DNA from: Proales similis
Taxonomy: Eukaryota > Rotifera > Eurotatoria > Ploima > Proalidae
Reading direction: 5' to 3'
Length of the DNA stretch: 64,000 nt
Assembly (NCBI GenBank): GCA_019059635.1
Contig: JAGVRJ010000012.1
Coordinates: 1,302,001-1,366,000 of the forward strand
Under the pieces are notes generated by a model. That model was not told the origin of the DNA, ran no database searches, and was given only the letters and a program-made list of their open reading frames with translations. The translations under genes were made by a program, and so were the position numbers. Shown in pieces: positions 50,289 through 62,334 of the stretch (its first letter is position 1; the number at the start of each line of letters is the position of its first letter).

Positions 50289-53200
50289 ATGACGCAAAAA
50301 GCTCCAATCCGGCCCTGTTCGAAGAGACGCTCGTTAATTATTGATGGCAAGTTCAACAGGCGAGTGAAAATAGAAATTGAGAAGAAATTCAATTGCGCAT
50401 GGGAGTAGAATGCTGGCAGGCGAAAAGAATTTAACTGAAGCGATCGACTTGGCTCGGCCACTGGTTGGGTAGGCGCGCGGCTGGATGCGATCTGCGGCCG
50501 AAAGAGTTTGAATGAACGCTTGAAGGAGACTGAGGCCTGAGACACAATTCGAAACAGAACTAAAGCAGTCACTGGACGTCTACTCGAAACTGAGTCGATC
50601 AAAGGTGAGCACGCACGTCGCGACCAATTGCAAGCCACTTTAGCGAGCGATCGAGAAGCGTTTCGATTTGATGAGAGAAATATTGAACTGCAGCACGCAG
50701 ACGCAAGTCGGTTTGATTTGGACAGCCTTGCAGCCGTTGTCACGGCGCGATCTCTTCTACTCAAAGCAGAGTGAGTTCTCATTCAAAAAGTTTAGCACGC
50801 CGATCACTCGACGACGACGACGGGTAAACCAATCGACTCTCGCAACTTGAACGCAACAACATCGACTGGCTGAATTCGAAAGAAAAAACAGCGAGAGACG
50901 AGTGCGTTCATACTGCGCTACGATGACGTTCGAGCCATAAACAAAGAATACTTTGCCGCCAGCAGTGACAAGTAAGCCTCAACAAGCACGTGTGCGGCTC
51001 GAATTCACACCAGGCGAGAAGAACATTAGAAGCCGAGAGACGTGCCAGCACGTTCCGAGTCAACTGGAGTCGACATTATCCGACCAGTTGTGCCAATCTG
51101 ACCACGTAAGTCCTCCTTCTCCTCCACGCGCGCCTCCCTGCGCTCCCAACACAGCAAGATCACTTACTAAACAGCGTCTTGCTCCTTTGTAGAACAGCAA
51201 GCAGCTTGGCCGCCCCCAAGGTTTGAGTTTCCCTCGCAGCGAATAAAACGACGCAATAAAAAACGGGAAAAAGTTCAAGGCTGTGTCCGACCATCAAACG
51301 CTTCTCAATTGGTATCGCTCGATTCCTTTAGGTAATACACACGTGCACATGCAATGAATCCTGTTATTTGACATTGACGCTTGTGACATTCAAGATTTCA
51401 TGAGGAACATGTTCGTGCTGAGGCTTTTAAATTCAATGACTTTTGCCGAGCAGCATTCACTGCTTGGTCTATCGCTTGTACGATTTCTTTCTCTTCAATT
51501 TGTGCTATTTACACTCTAAATAGTAGAGTTTGGTAACGCGTTCGACAGCTGAGACAATATCGCGACTTTATAAGCTTGCTGCCAGAGCATTTAGCGCTCA
51601 AGGTGCTCAGCTATTTGAGCGGTGCCGATATTGAGAGAGCGAGTCGAGTCTCGCGCGACTGGAAGCGTTTGTGCGATTCGGACAAACTCTGGCGAGTGAA
51701 ATGCATGCAGCGAATAAGCGGTAAGGCAAACAGCCGAGAACTAGACGCTAGAGACCAGAGAGTTGACGATCAATCGTTCTTGTTCATAGACGTGGCGCTC
51801 TACGAACAGCGATTGAAATTAAAGGATTGGCGAAAGCTGTACGAGAAAACAGATTATCTAAAAAATAATTGGACTTATGCAAATTACGAGCTGATCGAAT
51901 ATAAAGGACACAGGAGAAAGTAAATAGCAGAGTTAGAGTGCGCAACGGATGACGAAACGATTACGAAACGCGTCTTCTAATCTCCATCTTCCTTGCCTCC
52001 CTTCTCTCCGTTTTTGTTCGATAAATATTTGCGCTGAGCTGAGAGAGTCATCTACTTGGCCACAGAGCTTCTTTGAAATGGACAAGGCAGCTAGAGGTGT
52101 TCTTTTGTTGGCAAATAGAGCGGCCGGTTTCGATTTCAGCCTCTGATTGCGGCCAAGTTGCACGCTTGTCAAGTGTCCGAGTGCGAGTGTTTAGTAAATA
52201 TTTAAAAAAACTTGACCGGCCGCTCTGTGCTGCCCGCTTTCAATTTTGAGCCAATTTTCACTCTCAGCAATCAGTACGCTTTTGTAGAATATTTTCGTTC
52301 GTGTCGGTGAACAATGCGTCCGTGGCCAGCCATTCTATCCGGTGCCTGCATGCTCGTTTTGATTGAGATTAGTTCAGCGTGGCCGCTGAGCATCCAATTG
52401 CCGGAGAACGGCACAAGTGCAAATGAATTAGAAGGCCCGAACAAAATCGGAGTGTCCAACACAGAAGACGATGCCATTCCTGCGCCTTCTTACCAACTGA
52501 GTCCCAACGACGTCGACTTGAGGCCGGCCGAGTTTAACATTTACGAAATTAGAAACGAGGACACGGGCAGCTACACGGTGGCGTTCACATACTCAAATGC
52601 GACTCTGTACGACATATACGAGTTCAGGGTGCGCTACCACGGCCAAAAAGACTATTCGAGCAAGCGCATGCCGCTCAACAGCACACACGCCAATGAGCTC
52701 ACTCTAAAGCACTTCCTCAGAGCTCACTACGTCATTTGTGTGGTTCTCTTCTCAAATCGGACTCAAGAAGCGCTGGGCACCAGTGACATGTGCATCGACT
52801 TGACCATCGGCGACGTGCATCCGATCGCCGATCATCACAACAAATCGGTTTTCCTCACCGTGGTGCTGCTCGGCATAATCTCGCTCATTCTGCTGATAAT
52901 CAGTTTAGGCCATCACGCAGAAAAAAGCTTCAAGAAGCGAGCCAAACGACGCGCCAGAGTTCTGAGTCATCAGGGCTCGCGAGCGACCTCCAGACGAGGC
53001 TCTGTATTGGGCCGATCGGCCACTCAGGCCCAGTTCAACCGCATCATGGACGGGCCGGAAATACCCAAATGGCAGGCGGCCGCTCATCTAAACAAAATTG
53101 TCGAGAACCAATCATTCTCTGATCTTGACAAGAGCAACTTTATCGATCCGATCGACGACGAGGGCGACTCTGCCGCTGACTTGAATGGCTTTTCGATCGA

Positions 53201-54467
53201 CAATTATGAAACTTATCCGCCGGCTCGAGCCTTCCAAGAATACTACAATAATGGCTTTGAGCTCGAGAAATTCTAAAGCCGCGTCCTTTTGCATTTCTTT
53301 TTTCGTTAGTTCCATTTTCCCGTTCATTTTATCCTTTCCTGACTTTTTTTTTTCGGCGCCAGTTTCTCTAATCGTTTCTTTATCCATTTATCGTTCGAAT
53401 TCGTTCAAATCGCCTTAACTTTACTCTTCAAGTGCCCTTTCTGTGGCAGTGAATGGCCTGAAATTGGCCACTGGCAGCATGGATCGAACAATCAAAGTCT
53501 GGCATCTGCAGAAACATTCACTCTTGGCCACTCTGCAAGGTCACAGCGGCGGCGTGTGGAGCTTGCTGTTTCTGACCGATTTGCTGCTTTGCTCTGCTTC
53601 TTATGATCACACAATGCGAATCTGGAGTCTCGTGGACAACACCTGTTCTCGCACCATTCTGGCTCATCTGGGCCCTGTATGGGCCCTCTGCAAACAAGGC
53701 GACTTTATGTTCTCTGCCTCTCAGGACCACACAGTAATTCAATCGAATGATCTTAAAATGCGACCAAATGAGCTCGAGCGCCTGTTAACCAAGGCCAAAG
53801 TCTGGAACATGAATGAATGCAAGCTGCTTCGCAGCCTCTCTCACAAAAAGGCCGTCTTTTGCGTAGATGCCAACCACGAGCTGGTGTTCACCGGCTCTGC
53901 TGATCATGTAACTCTTGCCTGCGCATTGGAAATAGCGTTTCAAATGTTCAACTTGTGCATCAAAGACAATCAAGATTTGGAGACGAGACAGCGGCGAGTG
54001 CTTGAAAACCTTGTTCATTGACCAAAACGAGAGTGTCTTGTCATTGAGCTACAGCGCCGGCTATCTCGCCTGCTCGGCCGGCTCTGCCATTCATTTACTC
54101 AAAATGCAATCGACGCCGTTTGGCCTTAAGCTAAAGCGAGTGCAGCAGTTCAAAGAGCATTTCAAAAGGTCTCACAGCCCCCCTCTCGCTCACAGCTCCC
54201 ATGTTCTCTAATCTTTAATCGTTCGACAGAGTTGAATGCATCAAGATGCGACTGAGTGAGGACTCGGGCACATTGGACGGAGTTTTGATCAGCTGCGCTC
54301 AAGACGGCTGCGTTAAATACTGGAACGTGCGCCGATCGGCCAACAGTGTGCACTCGTTCGACGTTCATTCGAAAAAGCGCGTAAATTTCGTCTATTTCGA
54401 TGACGTGTGTCTTGTCAGTGCGGGCAACGATCAGACCGTCAAAATGCTAAACTTCAACTTCATTTAG
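50289..54467 (+). CDS. F-box/WD40-repeat protein (SCF ubiquitin-ligase substrate receptor type)
   Basis: Predicted substrate adaptor of an SCF ubiquitin ligase. Secure exons, phase-checked, are 51395-51477, 51549-51919, 53433-53733, 53794-53907, 53966-54168 and 54230-54467. The F-box is at 51566-51710 (RDFISLLPEHLALKVLSYL, then RVSRDWKRLC and LWRVKC). A helical linker follows, then about six or seven WD repeats starting with GSMDRTIKVWHL and ending with AGNDQTVKMLNF. Upstream, 50643-50820 encodes a helical stretch (LMREILNCSTQTQV and RRDLFYSKQ) reminiscent of dimerisation regions before F-boxes. Exons between 50289 and 51394 and the start codon are uncertain. The subfamily is unresolved; an FBXW10-like layout is possible. 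The intron 51920-53432 contains another gene. The 3' end converges with dymeclin. Confidence 0.75.
52314..53276 (+). CDS. Single-pass membrane protein nested in an F-box gene intron
   Basis: A 320-codon intronless gene lying wholly within the 1,513-bp intron 51920-53432 of the F-box/WD40 gene, on the same strand. It has a signal peptide (residues about 1-22), an ectodomain with five N-glycosylation sequons (NGT, NAT, NST, NRT, NKS), one membrane helix (about 182-205, SVFLTVVLLGIISLILLIISL) and a tail starting with a stop-transfer KKRAKRRAR cluster. The part around residues 85-165 (YTVAFTYSN, FRVRYHG, HYVICVVLFSN, DMCIDL) has the spacing and conserved Tyr/Cys of a fibronectin type III-like fold. 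I do not recognise the family. The signal, sequons, helix and basic stop-transfer strongly support a real gene. Confidence 0.8.
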   Translation: MRPWPAILSGACMLVLIEISSAWPLSIQLPENGTSANELEGPNKIGVSNTEDDAIPAPSYQLSPNDVDLRPAEFNIYEIRNEDTGSYTVAFTYSNATLYDIYEFRVRYHGQKDYSSKRMPLNSTHANELTLKHFLRAHYVICVVLFSNRTQEALGTSDMCIDLTIGDVHPIADHHNKSVFLTVVLLGIISLILLIISLGHHAEKSFKKRAKRRARVLSHQGSRATSRRGSVLGRSATQAQFNRIMDGPEIPKWQAAAHLNKIVENQSFSDLDKSNFIDPIDDEGDSAADLNGFSIDNYETYPPARAFQEYYNNGFELEKF

Positions 54468-54707
54468 CTTGCTCGTTAGTTTGTTTTTATTAAATTTTGC
54501 CAGCCGGTCGACCAGCCAGCGGTCTGTTTGTTCTAATTGTTAATTTGGACTGCGACCGCCGCCTCGGCATTGAATTAGTTAGAAACAACGACGGTTCAAA
54601 TAGCTCATGAGGCTTAAATAAGAAAAGAAACGAATAGCAAAAGAGCGAAAATGAGAAAGAACGAATAGAGAGACAGAGAGAGAGAGAGAAAGGAGGCGAA
54701 GAGCAGC
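54468..54707. other. Convergent spacer between the F-box/WD40 gene and dymeclin
   Basis: 240 bp separate the two stop codons. It holds ATTAAA at about 54490-54495 for the plus-strand gene and a GA tract near 54667-54690, and nothing coding. Confidence 0.6.
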
Positions 54708-57488
54708 TCAATCTGATTGGAGATTTAGACTGATGCCGCTGTGCTCAATCCAGTACAAGTTAGAGTAGGCGTTCACCAGACTCCACACGTAGGGCACGAA
54801 GAACTCCTCGGGCTGGTCCTCTTCCACATATTTGAACTTCAATTCGGGAAATTTCTTTTTTTTTCGTTTGAGCCGGTTGGTAAATGGGCGCGATGAGTGA
54901 ATGAATTGAAGGAGCAGTTACCTTGAATCGGTCGCGCGAGAACTGCTTCACGCTTTGTTCAATGAGCTGCTTTACACTTTCGATTGACTTGTCGTTGAGG
55001 CTCTCGACCTCTTGGGAGAAGCTAGTCAGCACGAGCTCGATGTTCTGCATGACTTCTTGAAAGTTGGGATGGCCACTGAACACCATGTACTGGTCCTTGT
55101 GGTAGAGCAGCGAATAGATGAGACCTGCGTTGTGGTGCATGTTGTTGGCGACCGCCGAATTGATTATCTCAAGCACCATTTTCATGAGCTCTTCGATTAT
55201 GGACAAATCCTGCAGCTTCAAGCATTCGGTCATTGCCGGCCGCCGAACAAATCCAATCACAGCTACTTACCAAATCGGTGTCTTCGCTCGACTGGCCCAG
55301 GTCGTTCAGCGCGTTTATTGTTTTTATGCGCCGTTTCGAGAGCAGAGTGAAAAGACTTGAAGGCATTCAACGCGCGCTCTGTAAAAAAGTGTTCAAATCG
55401 AGACCGACCTGTTTATACGCTGGCAGACGTACGGATGCAGGTCGGTGAATTTGGCCGACATGTTTGCCAGAGCGGCCAAGCAGTTTGTGTGCAAATACTT
55501 GTCCTTTCGTTCTCTTGCCGTTACTGGGCCTGCAAAAGCGAATAGAAGCGCAGAAGCTTACTCGCATTCGGGTGATGTTGTACTGAATGGTTCGAATCAG
55601 GACGAGAATTAGCAGGCCGCCCAAGCTTATCTCGCTCACGTTCCTCTCGGTGTACCAGGCAAGGCCTTTTAGATGCTTGACACCGACTTAGGACTTTTGG
55701 TGGCTGCAGTCAACTGACTGAGGCGACTTACAATTGTGTGAACGGTCTTGTTGAACAGGTCGTCCTCGCTGAGCATGAGCAGAATGATGAGCGCCATGTA
55801 AATGTGATGCGGATTGCGATCGGGCGCCGAATAAATTACTCGGAGAAGTGGAACGATCTGAAGAGAGAGAGAGCGCTCGTTGGAGGCAAAAGATCGGGCA
55901 AAGGACGAGGCAACACAAACCAGAAATTCAAGATTCAACCGGGAGAGCAAGAACAGCTTGAAATGCTGATTGCGATGCAAGAGCATGTACAGCAGCAATG
56001 TGTACTGGTCTGTGTGCAATGTACACGAGAACATGTGAAAGAGCTTGGTAAAGTCCATGCTGAACCAGGGCAGAGGTTCCATGCTGGCCGGAATGTTGGC
56101 CGGTTCGTCTGCGCGTTTAAAGAGTCAAGAAGATGGGTCGATTCATTTGAGGCTGGTTACCTTGAGAGTTGGTAAAGTGAAACAGGGCTTCTCGATAGGG
56201 ATTGCTGGCTGCTGCTCCGTCGTAGCCACAGTAGTTGGTCAGTATGAGAAGGACGTGACAGCTTTGCCAGGCAAGTAGGCGATTGGGACAATCGATCTGC
56301 AGCTCGTCGAGCAGCGTAGTGTTGACGCTGCCGCTGTCTTGCTCCGCAGGCAGACGAGGTAGATGCGAGCCGGGCGCGAAGCCGGTCCGACTGCTGGCGG
56401 ACGACGCGCTAAAGTTCAATGTCATCACGCTCCACAAGCCGGACGCCATACTCGTAATGAGCGAGTCGCTCGCATCATTCGACGACAAATAGGCCGAGAG
56501 CGGCTGAAATGCTGGCACTGGCGTTTGCTCGATTAGATTTGTGATCAGTCTGTTGATGAAATCGGGCACCAGTGAACTAGAACGATTTGCTCCTTAGTCA
56601 AGGCGAGATCGCGTTAGGGTTCACACTTGCTCACCTCGTTTTGGTCATGAGGACTTTGTAGATGAGCGAATTGGGCGCTTTCGAGTACATTTGAACAGAG
56701 AGGAGCACAATCAGTGTGTTCATTGCTTCCAGGTGCATATTATAGGAGAAAGCGCTACGAACAGTTGGGTAAAGATTGTGAGAAAAAAAAGGGCGAAACG
56801 CGGCGTTTACTCGATCGGCACCTCGACACAGACGCGAAGCAGCTCAGTGATCACGTTCACCAAAAGGTCGGCATCGTTGAGGCTGCTAGCGCACTCGCTC
56901 AGCGGAGACGAGGTTCGTGGCGACCGCATCGTCTCTTCTCGTTCTTGTTCGAGCTGTGTGGCGCTCTCTGCAGCGCAGCCAGGCGCATATATGTGCTGAA
57001 GCAGAATGCTCTCGCTTTCGATTTCGATCAAGTACTTGGCAAAGCAGCGGATGATGCACAGAGCGTTTGCAGCTTGCAGTTTTATCAGGTTGCTTTCAAT
57101 TCGGCCGCATTAGGGGCGCACACGTCGGGCAAAGAGAAGCAATTTTCCTACTTGTCGTTTATCTCGCGCGACTCGTTCGAAAGGCGACAGAAGACGTGAA
57201 GCAGCGCGCCCAAGTTGCCGGTTTTCAAGTTGTTCTGGAAGAAATTCTGACAGTGAAGCGACACGCACTCATCAAGCAGCTTTGAGTTCGCTCTGTTGAG
57301 ATCGATTTAGTTGAGTTCAGCGAGACCATGCAATCGACCAATGCTTACTTGTTCAGCGGCAGTTTGAGCGAATAGGAGAGCAGCTGGTTCCAGAATGGAT
57401 CGTTCTGGTCGATTGACTCCGAGTCGACCAAACGCTGCAAGTACTCGTTTTTTCTCAGGCTCTCTACGCTGCTTAGTTGAGCGCCCAT
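54708..57488 (-). CDS. DYM: Dymeclin (Golgi-associated trafficking protein)
   Basis: Peripheral Golgi protein needed for Golgi organisation and traffic. The first exon starts at 57488 with [20 protein letters not shown] and an [17 protein letters not shown] block, almost as in vertebrate dymeclin. The MGxxxS start fits N-myristoylation, as reported for human dymeclin. Further exons on the minus strand carry [11 protein letters not shown] (about 56175-56220), a [12 protein letters not shown] block (about 55965-56005), [20 protein letters not shown] (about 55745-55815), [21 protein letters not shown] (about 55570-55635), and [25 protein letters not shown] (about 55100-55175). The last exon runs [20 protein letters not shown] to the stop at 54708-54710. 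All blocks are in family order. Exon edges were not all fixed. Confidence 0.92.
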
Positions 57489-57934
57489 GGTTGCCAATGA
57501 GTCTAAACGCAGAACGACGAGTGTTAAAAGCCAAGCCACCTGAACGGGCACGGTTCAGGAGGATTTCAATGGAACCTTGATTCTATTTTTGGAAACTGAT
57601 CGGCTAAGGCTGGCTGGTTTCCAACCAACGATAGCCTCTGGTAGTTGCAAATTATGACGAATCATGCGCATTATTCGATACGTAGCCGCCACCCGATCGA
57701 CGATGTGTACTTGCTAAAGAGCGAGTTTGATGACTAAAAGGCGAATTATATTGAAATCATCTGAGATGCTGGTTAAGAATGTTTTGCATTCAATTAGCAC
57801 TGCTCTCTCTCTCTCTGTGGTTCTCTCGCTGAGCGATTTGAAAGCACATGGGCAAGCAAGATTTTATGATTAAAGAGAGTACGGAGCGAGTTTGAGTAGG
57901 TGCGAGCGAACTGGTCATTGGGACGAACTTCTGA
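57489..57934. promoter_or_regulatory. Divergent promoter region of dymeclin and WDR46
   Basis: 446 bp separate the two start codons on opposite strands. It includes a CT tract at about 57804-57817 and no coding sequence. Confidence 0.5.
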
Positions 57935-59527
57935 ATGGAGCAGAAGAAAAAATCAAAGCAGCTGGGCGGCGTAAAGCGGCTTAAGAAAAACAAGCCGAAG
58001 CGAGCAGATCTCAGTCTAATACTGAACGACGTAGCTCACGAGCAGCCCGGGTAGGCGGTGGCCCTTTTGCTTCGATCGGCCGCAATCAGCATTCTTCTGC
58101 ATAGCTATCTGGAAAAAGACCACGAGAATGAGCGAATCAGTCAACGAGACATAGTCCAGAATGTGGACATGTTCAGTGCGAACAAATACTTTGAGCTCGA
58201 GCTCAGCGAATTCGGCCCATATCGAGTGAATTATACTCGAAACGGAAGGTGGTCAACTTTTGCCACATTTGCCTCTCTTCTCCTCACATCCTCCTCATTT
58301 TAACGGAAGCTTCGTTTTGAAAGACATTTGCTGATTGCCGGCTCGCTCGGGCATGTGGCAGCGTTCGACTGGCAAACGAAAAAGCTTCACTGCGAGTTCA
58401 ATGTGATGGAGAAGATAAACGACGTTCGGTTAGCAAACAATTCTCTTGTCTGCTTCATGATTGCGGATTACTAAATTTGAGATTTGCTGCAGCTGGCTGC
58501 ACATAGAGACAATGTTCGCAGTGGCACAGAAGCAATGGACATACATTTACGACAATCAGGGCATTGAGCTGCACTGCCTCAAGGCGCTGGACAGGGTCAC
58601 TCGGCTTGACTTTCTTCCCTACCATTTTCTGCTCGCCTCAGTGGTCAGTGTCATTCAAACTCGTTTTCAAACTTTCTATTTCAACCGACTGAGTCGTCTA
58701 GAACGAGTGTGGCTATCTGTCTTATGTGGACATCACACTCGGCAAAAAGGTGGCCGGATTTTCAACCTCGCACGGCTACTGTGACATAATGGCGCAGAAT
58801 GCGTCCAACGCGATCATCAACCTTGGCCACAGCTCGGGCGTGGTGACAATGTGGTCGCCGAACGTGAGAGAGCCGCTCGTCAAAATGCTCTGTCATCGCA
58901 CTGCGCTCAAATCGATGGCAATCAGCGCCTGTGGCCACTACATGGTCACCTCTGGTCTGGACCATTTGCTCAACGTGTGGGATCTGCGGACCTATAAACA
59001 GCTCAGATCGATCAAGCTAAGCGCCGGCGCGTCCTGCTTGGCTCTCAGTCAAAAGAATTTAATCGCGGCCGGACTAAAAAGTCAAGTTTCTATTCTAAAA
59101 CACGATTTGATCAGCACGGGATCGGCGCCGCCAGCCAATGACGACGAAGCCGTTCAAATTGAGCGTCTGCCTGCCGACGCAGAATATCTGAGCCAGTCGT
59201 TTTCCAACTCGTGTATAAAAAACGTGCAATTCTGTCCATACGAGGATGTGCTGGCTGTCGGGCACGGAGGCGGCATATCGAGTTTATTGGTTCCCGGTTT
59301 GGATTTCTCTTTTATTTAATGGTAACCTTTTCTATTTTTCTAATTCTGATAACAATAAAGGTTCGGCCGAGGCCAATTTCGACGCCATGGAAGCCAATCC
59401 GTACGAGTCGAAGAACCAGCGTAGACAATGGGAAGTGAAGGCTCTGATGGAGAAAATTCAACCGGAGCTAATCAGTCTTGATCCATTCGATCTTCGCAAG
59501 GTTAATGTTAAACGAGCCGGCAAATAA
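57935..59527 (+). CDS. WDR46: WDR46/Utp7-like small-subunit processome WD40 protein
   Basis: Nucleolar scaffold of the SSU processome (yeast Utp7, human WDR46/BING4). Six exons, phase-checked, give 430 aa: 57935-58050, 58090-58248, 58324-58428, 58493-58643, 58702-59296 and 59361-59527. A lysine-rich N-terminus precedes the conserved entry block [22 protein letters not shown] segments include [33 protein letters not shown] and [16 protein letters not shown]. The BING4CT-type end has [24 protein letters not shown] and then [28 protein letters not shown]. The product stops soon after this domain (KVNVKRAGK), so the long basic C-terminal tail of the human protein is absent. AATAAA overlaps the stop region at 59523-59528. 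Confidence 0.92.
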
Positions 59528-62334
59528 ACAAGCACCTTCTGAACACATTCGCTCATTTTCTGATGATTAACTCTTAAGCTGAACAAAATGACTAATCTGC
59601 TTGGCGGCCGCATCGAGCATGGCAATCCAATCAGCTTAGGTTACTTTGGCGTTTGAAGCTTAAACACCTTCGGCTACGATCGATTTTCACCAGTCTGTGT
59701 CTTTATTTCACTACTGACGATTTTCGGCTTTTTTTGATTTGAGGTCTTTTAAGCTAGAGGCTTCCGATTGAGCGATGTGAAGAGAATAAGGCTTTTTAAC
59801 TGAATCAAAGTGGATGGGCTCAGGAGGTTGTGAAATCTGTTTTTCATTTACTCTTTAGGGCTAGAGGCACTTTCGAGACAGTGCGCTCAATAATCAGTTT
59901 GAAGAGAAGCACAGCAAAGGGTAGCTTGCCTGCCTTTCCGTTTTATTAATTTATAATTTGCCTTTTGAACAGACCCAGCCATGCGTTGTTTGACATCGCT
60001 CAGACTACAAGCATGATAATAAGGATAAAGAAGAAGCGTTGGTTAAAGAAGCGCAAACGGAAAGCCAGATCAGCATCAGTGCTTCAGATTATTAGATAAT
60101 AGGAGAGAAAAGCAAAGAATGATCTCGCAAGTGGAAATTCACTTGCTTCAATAACAGCGCCTGTTGCTGCCACTCATTTGTTTAGATGGCAATCGGTGCG
60201 TTAAACTGATAAAGGAATAGAAGCCGAACGGCCCTCATCATGGTGCCACACATTCTCCAACTACACTTTTCCTTCATCCCTCTCTAAAGCAGTTTTCGCT
60301 CGTTCTGCACGCTCTCCAGCACTTTGCATGGATTCTATCCGGCTCCTATCACAACAGTGGCTTCTCTCTCTCTCTCTCTCTCTCTTGGTCCGTGGCAGAG
60401 CTGAGATAATAAATCTGCTGAGCGCCTCATATTAAATTCAATCAATCAATGCTCGAATAAACGCGCAGCCACACAAATTTTTTTCCCATTCGAGCCGAGC
60501 AGAGTTTTTATCTTGAACGTTGAATCCTGCCGTTCAAACAATTAAACCGATTGAGCACGATGATGATGATGATCAAGACGATGGAGGCAAGCCGCGTCTC
60601 ACTCTGCGTCTTAAAGGCGCCAAGCGTGCCATTTGTGTTCAATTCCTTTTGTTTGCGTGCGTCTGATCATCGTCTGCGCTTTGTGATATGTTGGAGGTTT
60701 TAGTTGCTCTCACACTTTTCAATTCTTTGCAATTCTAGGCCGCTATTCTCTCGCTGGCGCTAGTGGCCTGCTTCTGGGCCGAGCTCGCTTTTTCAACTCT
60801 GCTTCCATTTATTTAACAATGTTGCAATTACTTCTTAACTGCTTTGGTCGTAAAAAAAAAAGAAGAAATAGGTTGAACAAAGAAAGGCAGACAGTAATGG
60901 AGCGTCAGATTAAGCATTGCGATCAGTGCCAGTTTTTGAGGGGCGTTGGCAGCTCAGTCTCTGCTCTCCCCGATTCTCTTCTCTGGACCCCTCCTATTAT
61001 TATTCACTGGGTTTCTCAAATAAGCAATTGAGAATTATTTTCTCATATTTCATTTCCTTTTCATTTGTCAAGACGTTGAGCAGAACGGCAAGAAAATAAA
61101 TGAGAAGAAGCTCCTTTATTCCTTTCCTCAGCATTTTATTTATCCAAATAACCCACTCGATGCCGAGATTCATTTATCTGTTCTCTTCTTTCTTTATCCT
61201 TTCGCACTTTATCGTTCTCTCATCCTCTGTCTCGCCTGGCTGCTTGCTCTCGCCCACTCTTTCAGGAACGATGCGGTCGGTATCATCGATTCACAATGAA
61301 TCACAACTGCTCCATGTTACGTGTTTTGCTGGGCCATTCAATGAGAAATCATCGACTGGCGCACATCCGGCGAATTTTTTTTTTGTTTATGGCGCCCTTC
61401 TGTGCTGCTCGAGTGCTGCCCATTAATTCTCGCCAGATCTGTGCGAAATCGGCCCATCCGATCGAACATTAGCCCTCATCAACACAGACTCAACGCGGGA
61501 TATGCTGCTGCTGCTATTTATATGCTCGACGTTGATTTCGAGCCCATTTACGTCCTGTGATAAGCTCAACACTCGACCGCTCTCACTTCAACATTGCCAG
61601 CAGCTGGCTCGCATATTTTCTACTTTTCCTCTGCCTTTTTATTTTTTGGATCTTTTCACTCGCTCAAATCCTTTTAGCATTAATCCAAGTGTCTGCGTTT
61701 AATCAAATTGCATCTGCTGATTTGAATATGCATATGCTAAAATACAAGACACGATTTGTTCTGCCTTTCTTTATTCCATTAGACCTCTAGCCCGTTCTCT
61801 GTTTGTGTGTGTGCGTGTGTGTGCGGTTGAAATTCTCAGTATTTTGTTCTCTCTGATTTGCGATTCAATTTGCGCCTGGATGTCGCTATTTTAGTTGCAC
61901 TGCGACACGATTCGATCGCGCAGCGCCAGTGATGATCTAAGCGCAATGTCGGCGATTTCAGCCGCCCAGCTTCGGGTCTAGAGCGATTAGAGCGGGCGGA
62001 AAAAAAAGCGAAAAGAAACAGGAAAGCACGCATTTGGGACTTGGCCCTGCTGGCAAGCGATAATTTGTTCTCAATTTTGACTAGTAGTGGTTTGGTTAAG
62101 TGTCGCTTTGAAAATTGAATTAACACCGCAATTGTACGCCTTGTCCTGCCACTAATTCACATTGCTCAGATTAAAAAAAGGGCCGCGCAGAGTTGACTTT
62201 TATTATTCGTCTGATCTAATCTTCATCCGCCCGGTTCTCTTGCTTCGTTTAGAGAGTAATTGCGACAATTGGCAGTGAATATTGAGCCTGCTCCTCACTG
62301 CTTGCTACATTCGAATTATGAGACCGCAGTGCAA
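59528..62334. other. Intergenic region upstream of the GPCR gene
   Basis: 2.8 kb without a convincing gene. It contains a CT tract at 60363-60385, a GAT run near 60562-60573, a GT-rich run near 61802-61824, and presumably the GPCR promoter and 5' UTR. Short frames (for example 61100-61426) are hydrophobic by T-richness only. Confidence 0.6.
60363..60385. repeat. CT dinucleotide microsatellite
   Basis: About 11 CT units in the spacer between WDR46 and the GPCR. Confidence 0.9.

Noticed and set aside
50234-50782. A 182-codon minus-strand frame
   Set aside because: Ser/Arg-rich shadow of the plus-strand 5' exons of the F-box gene.
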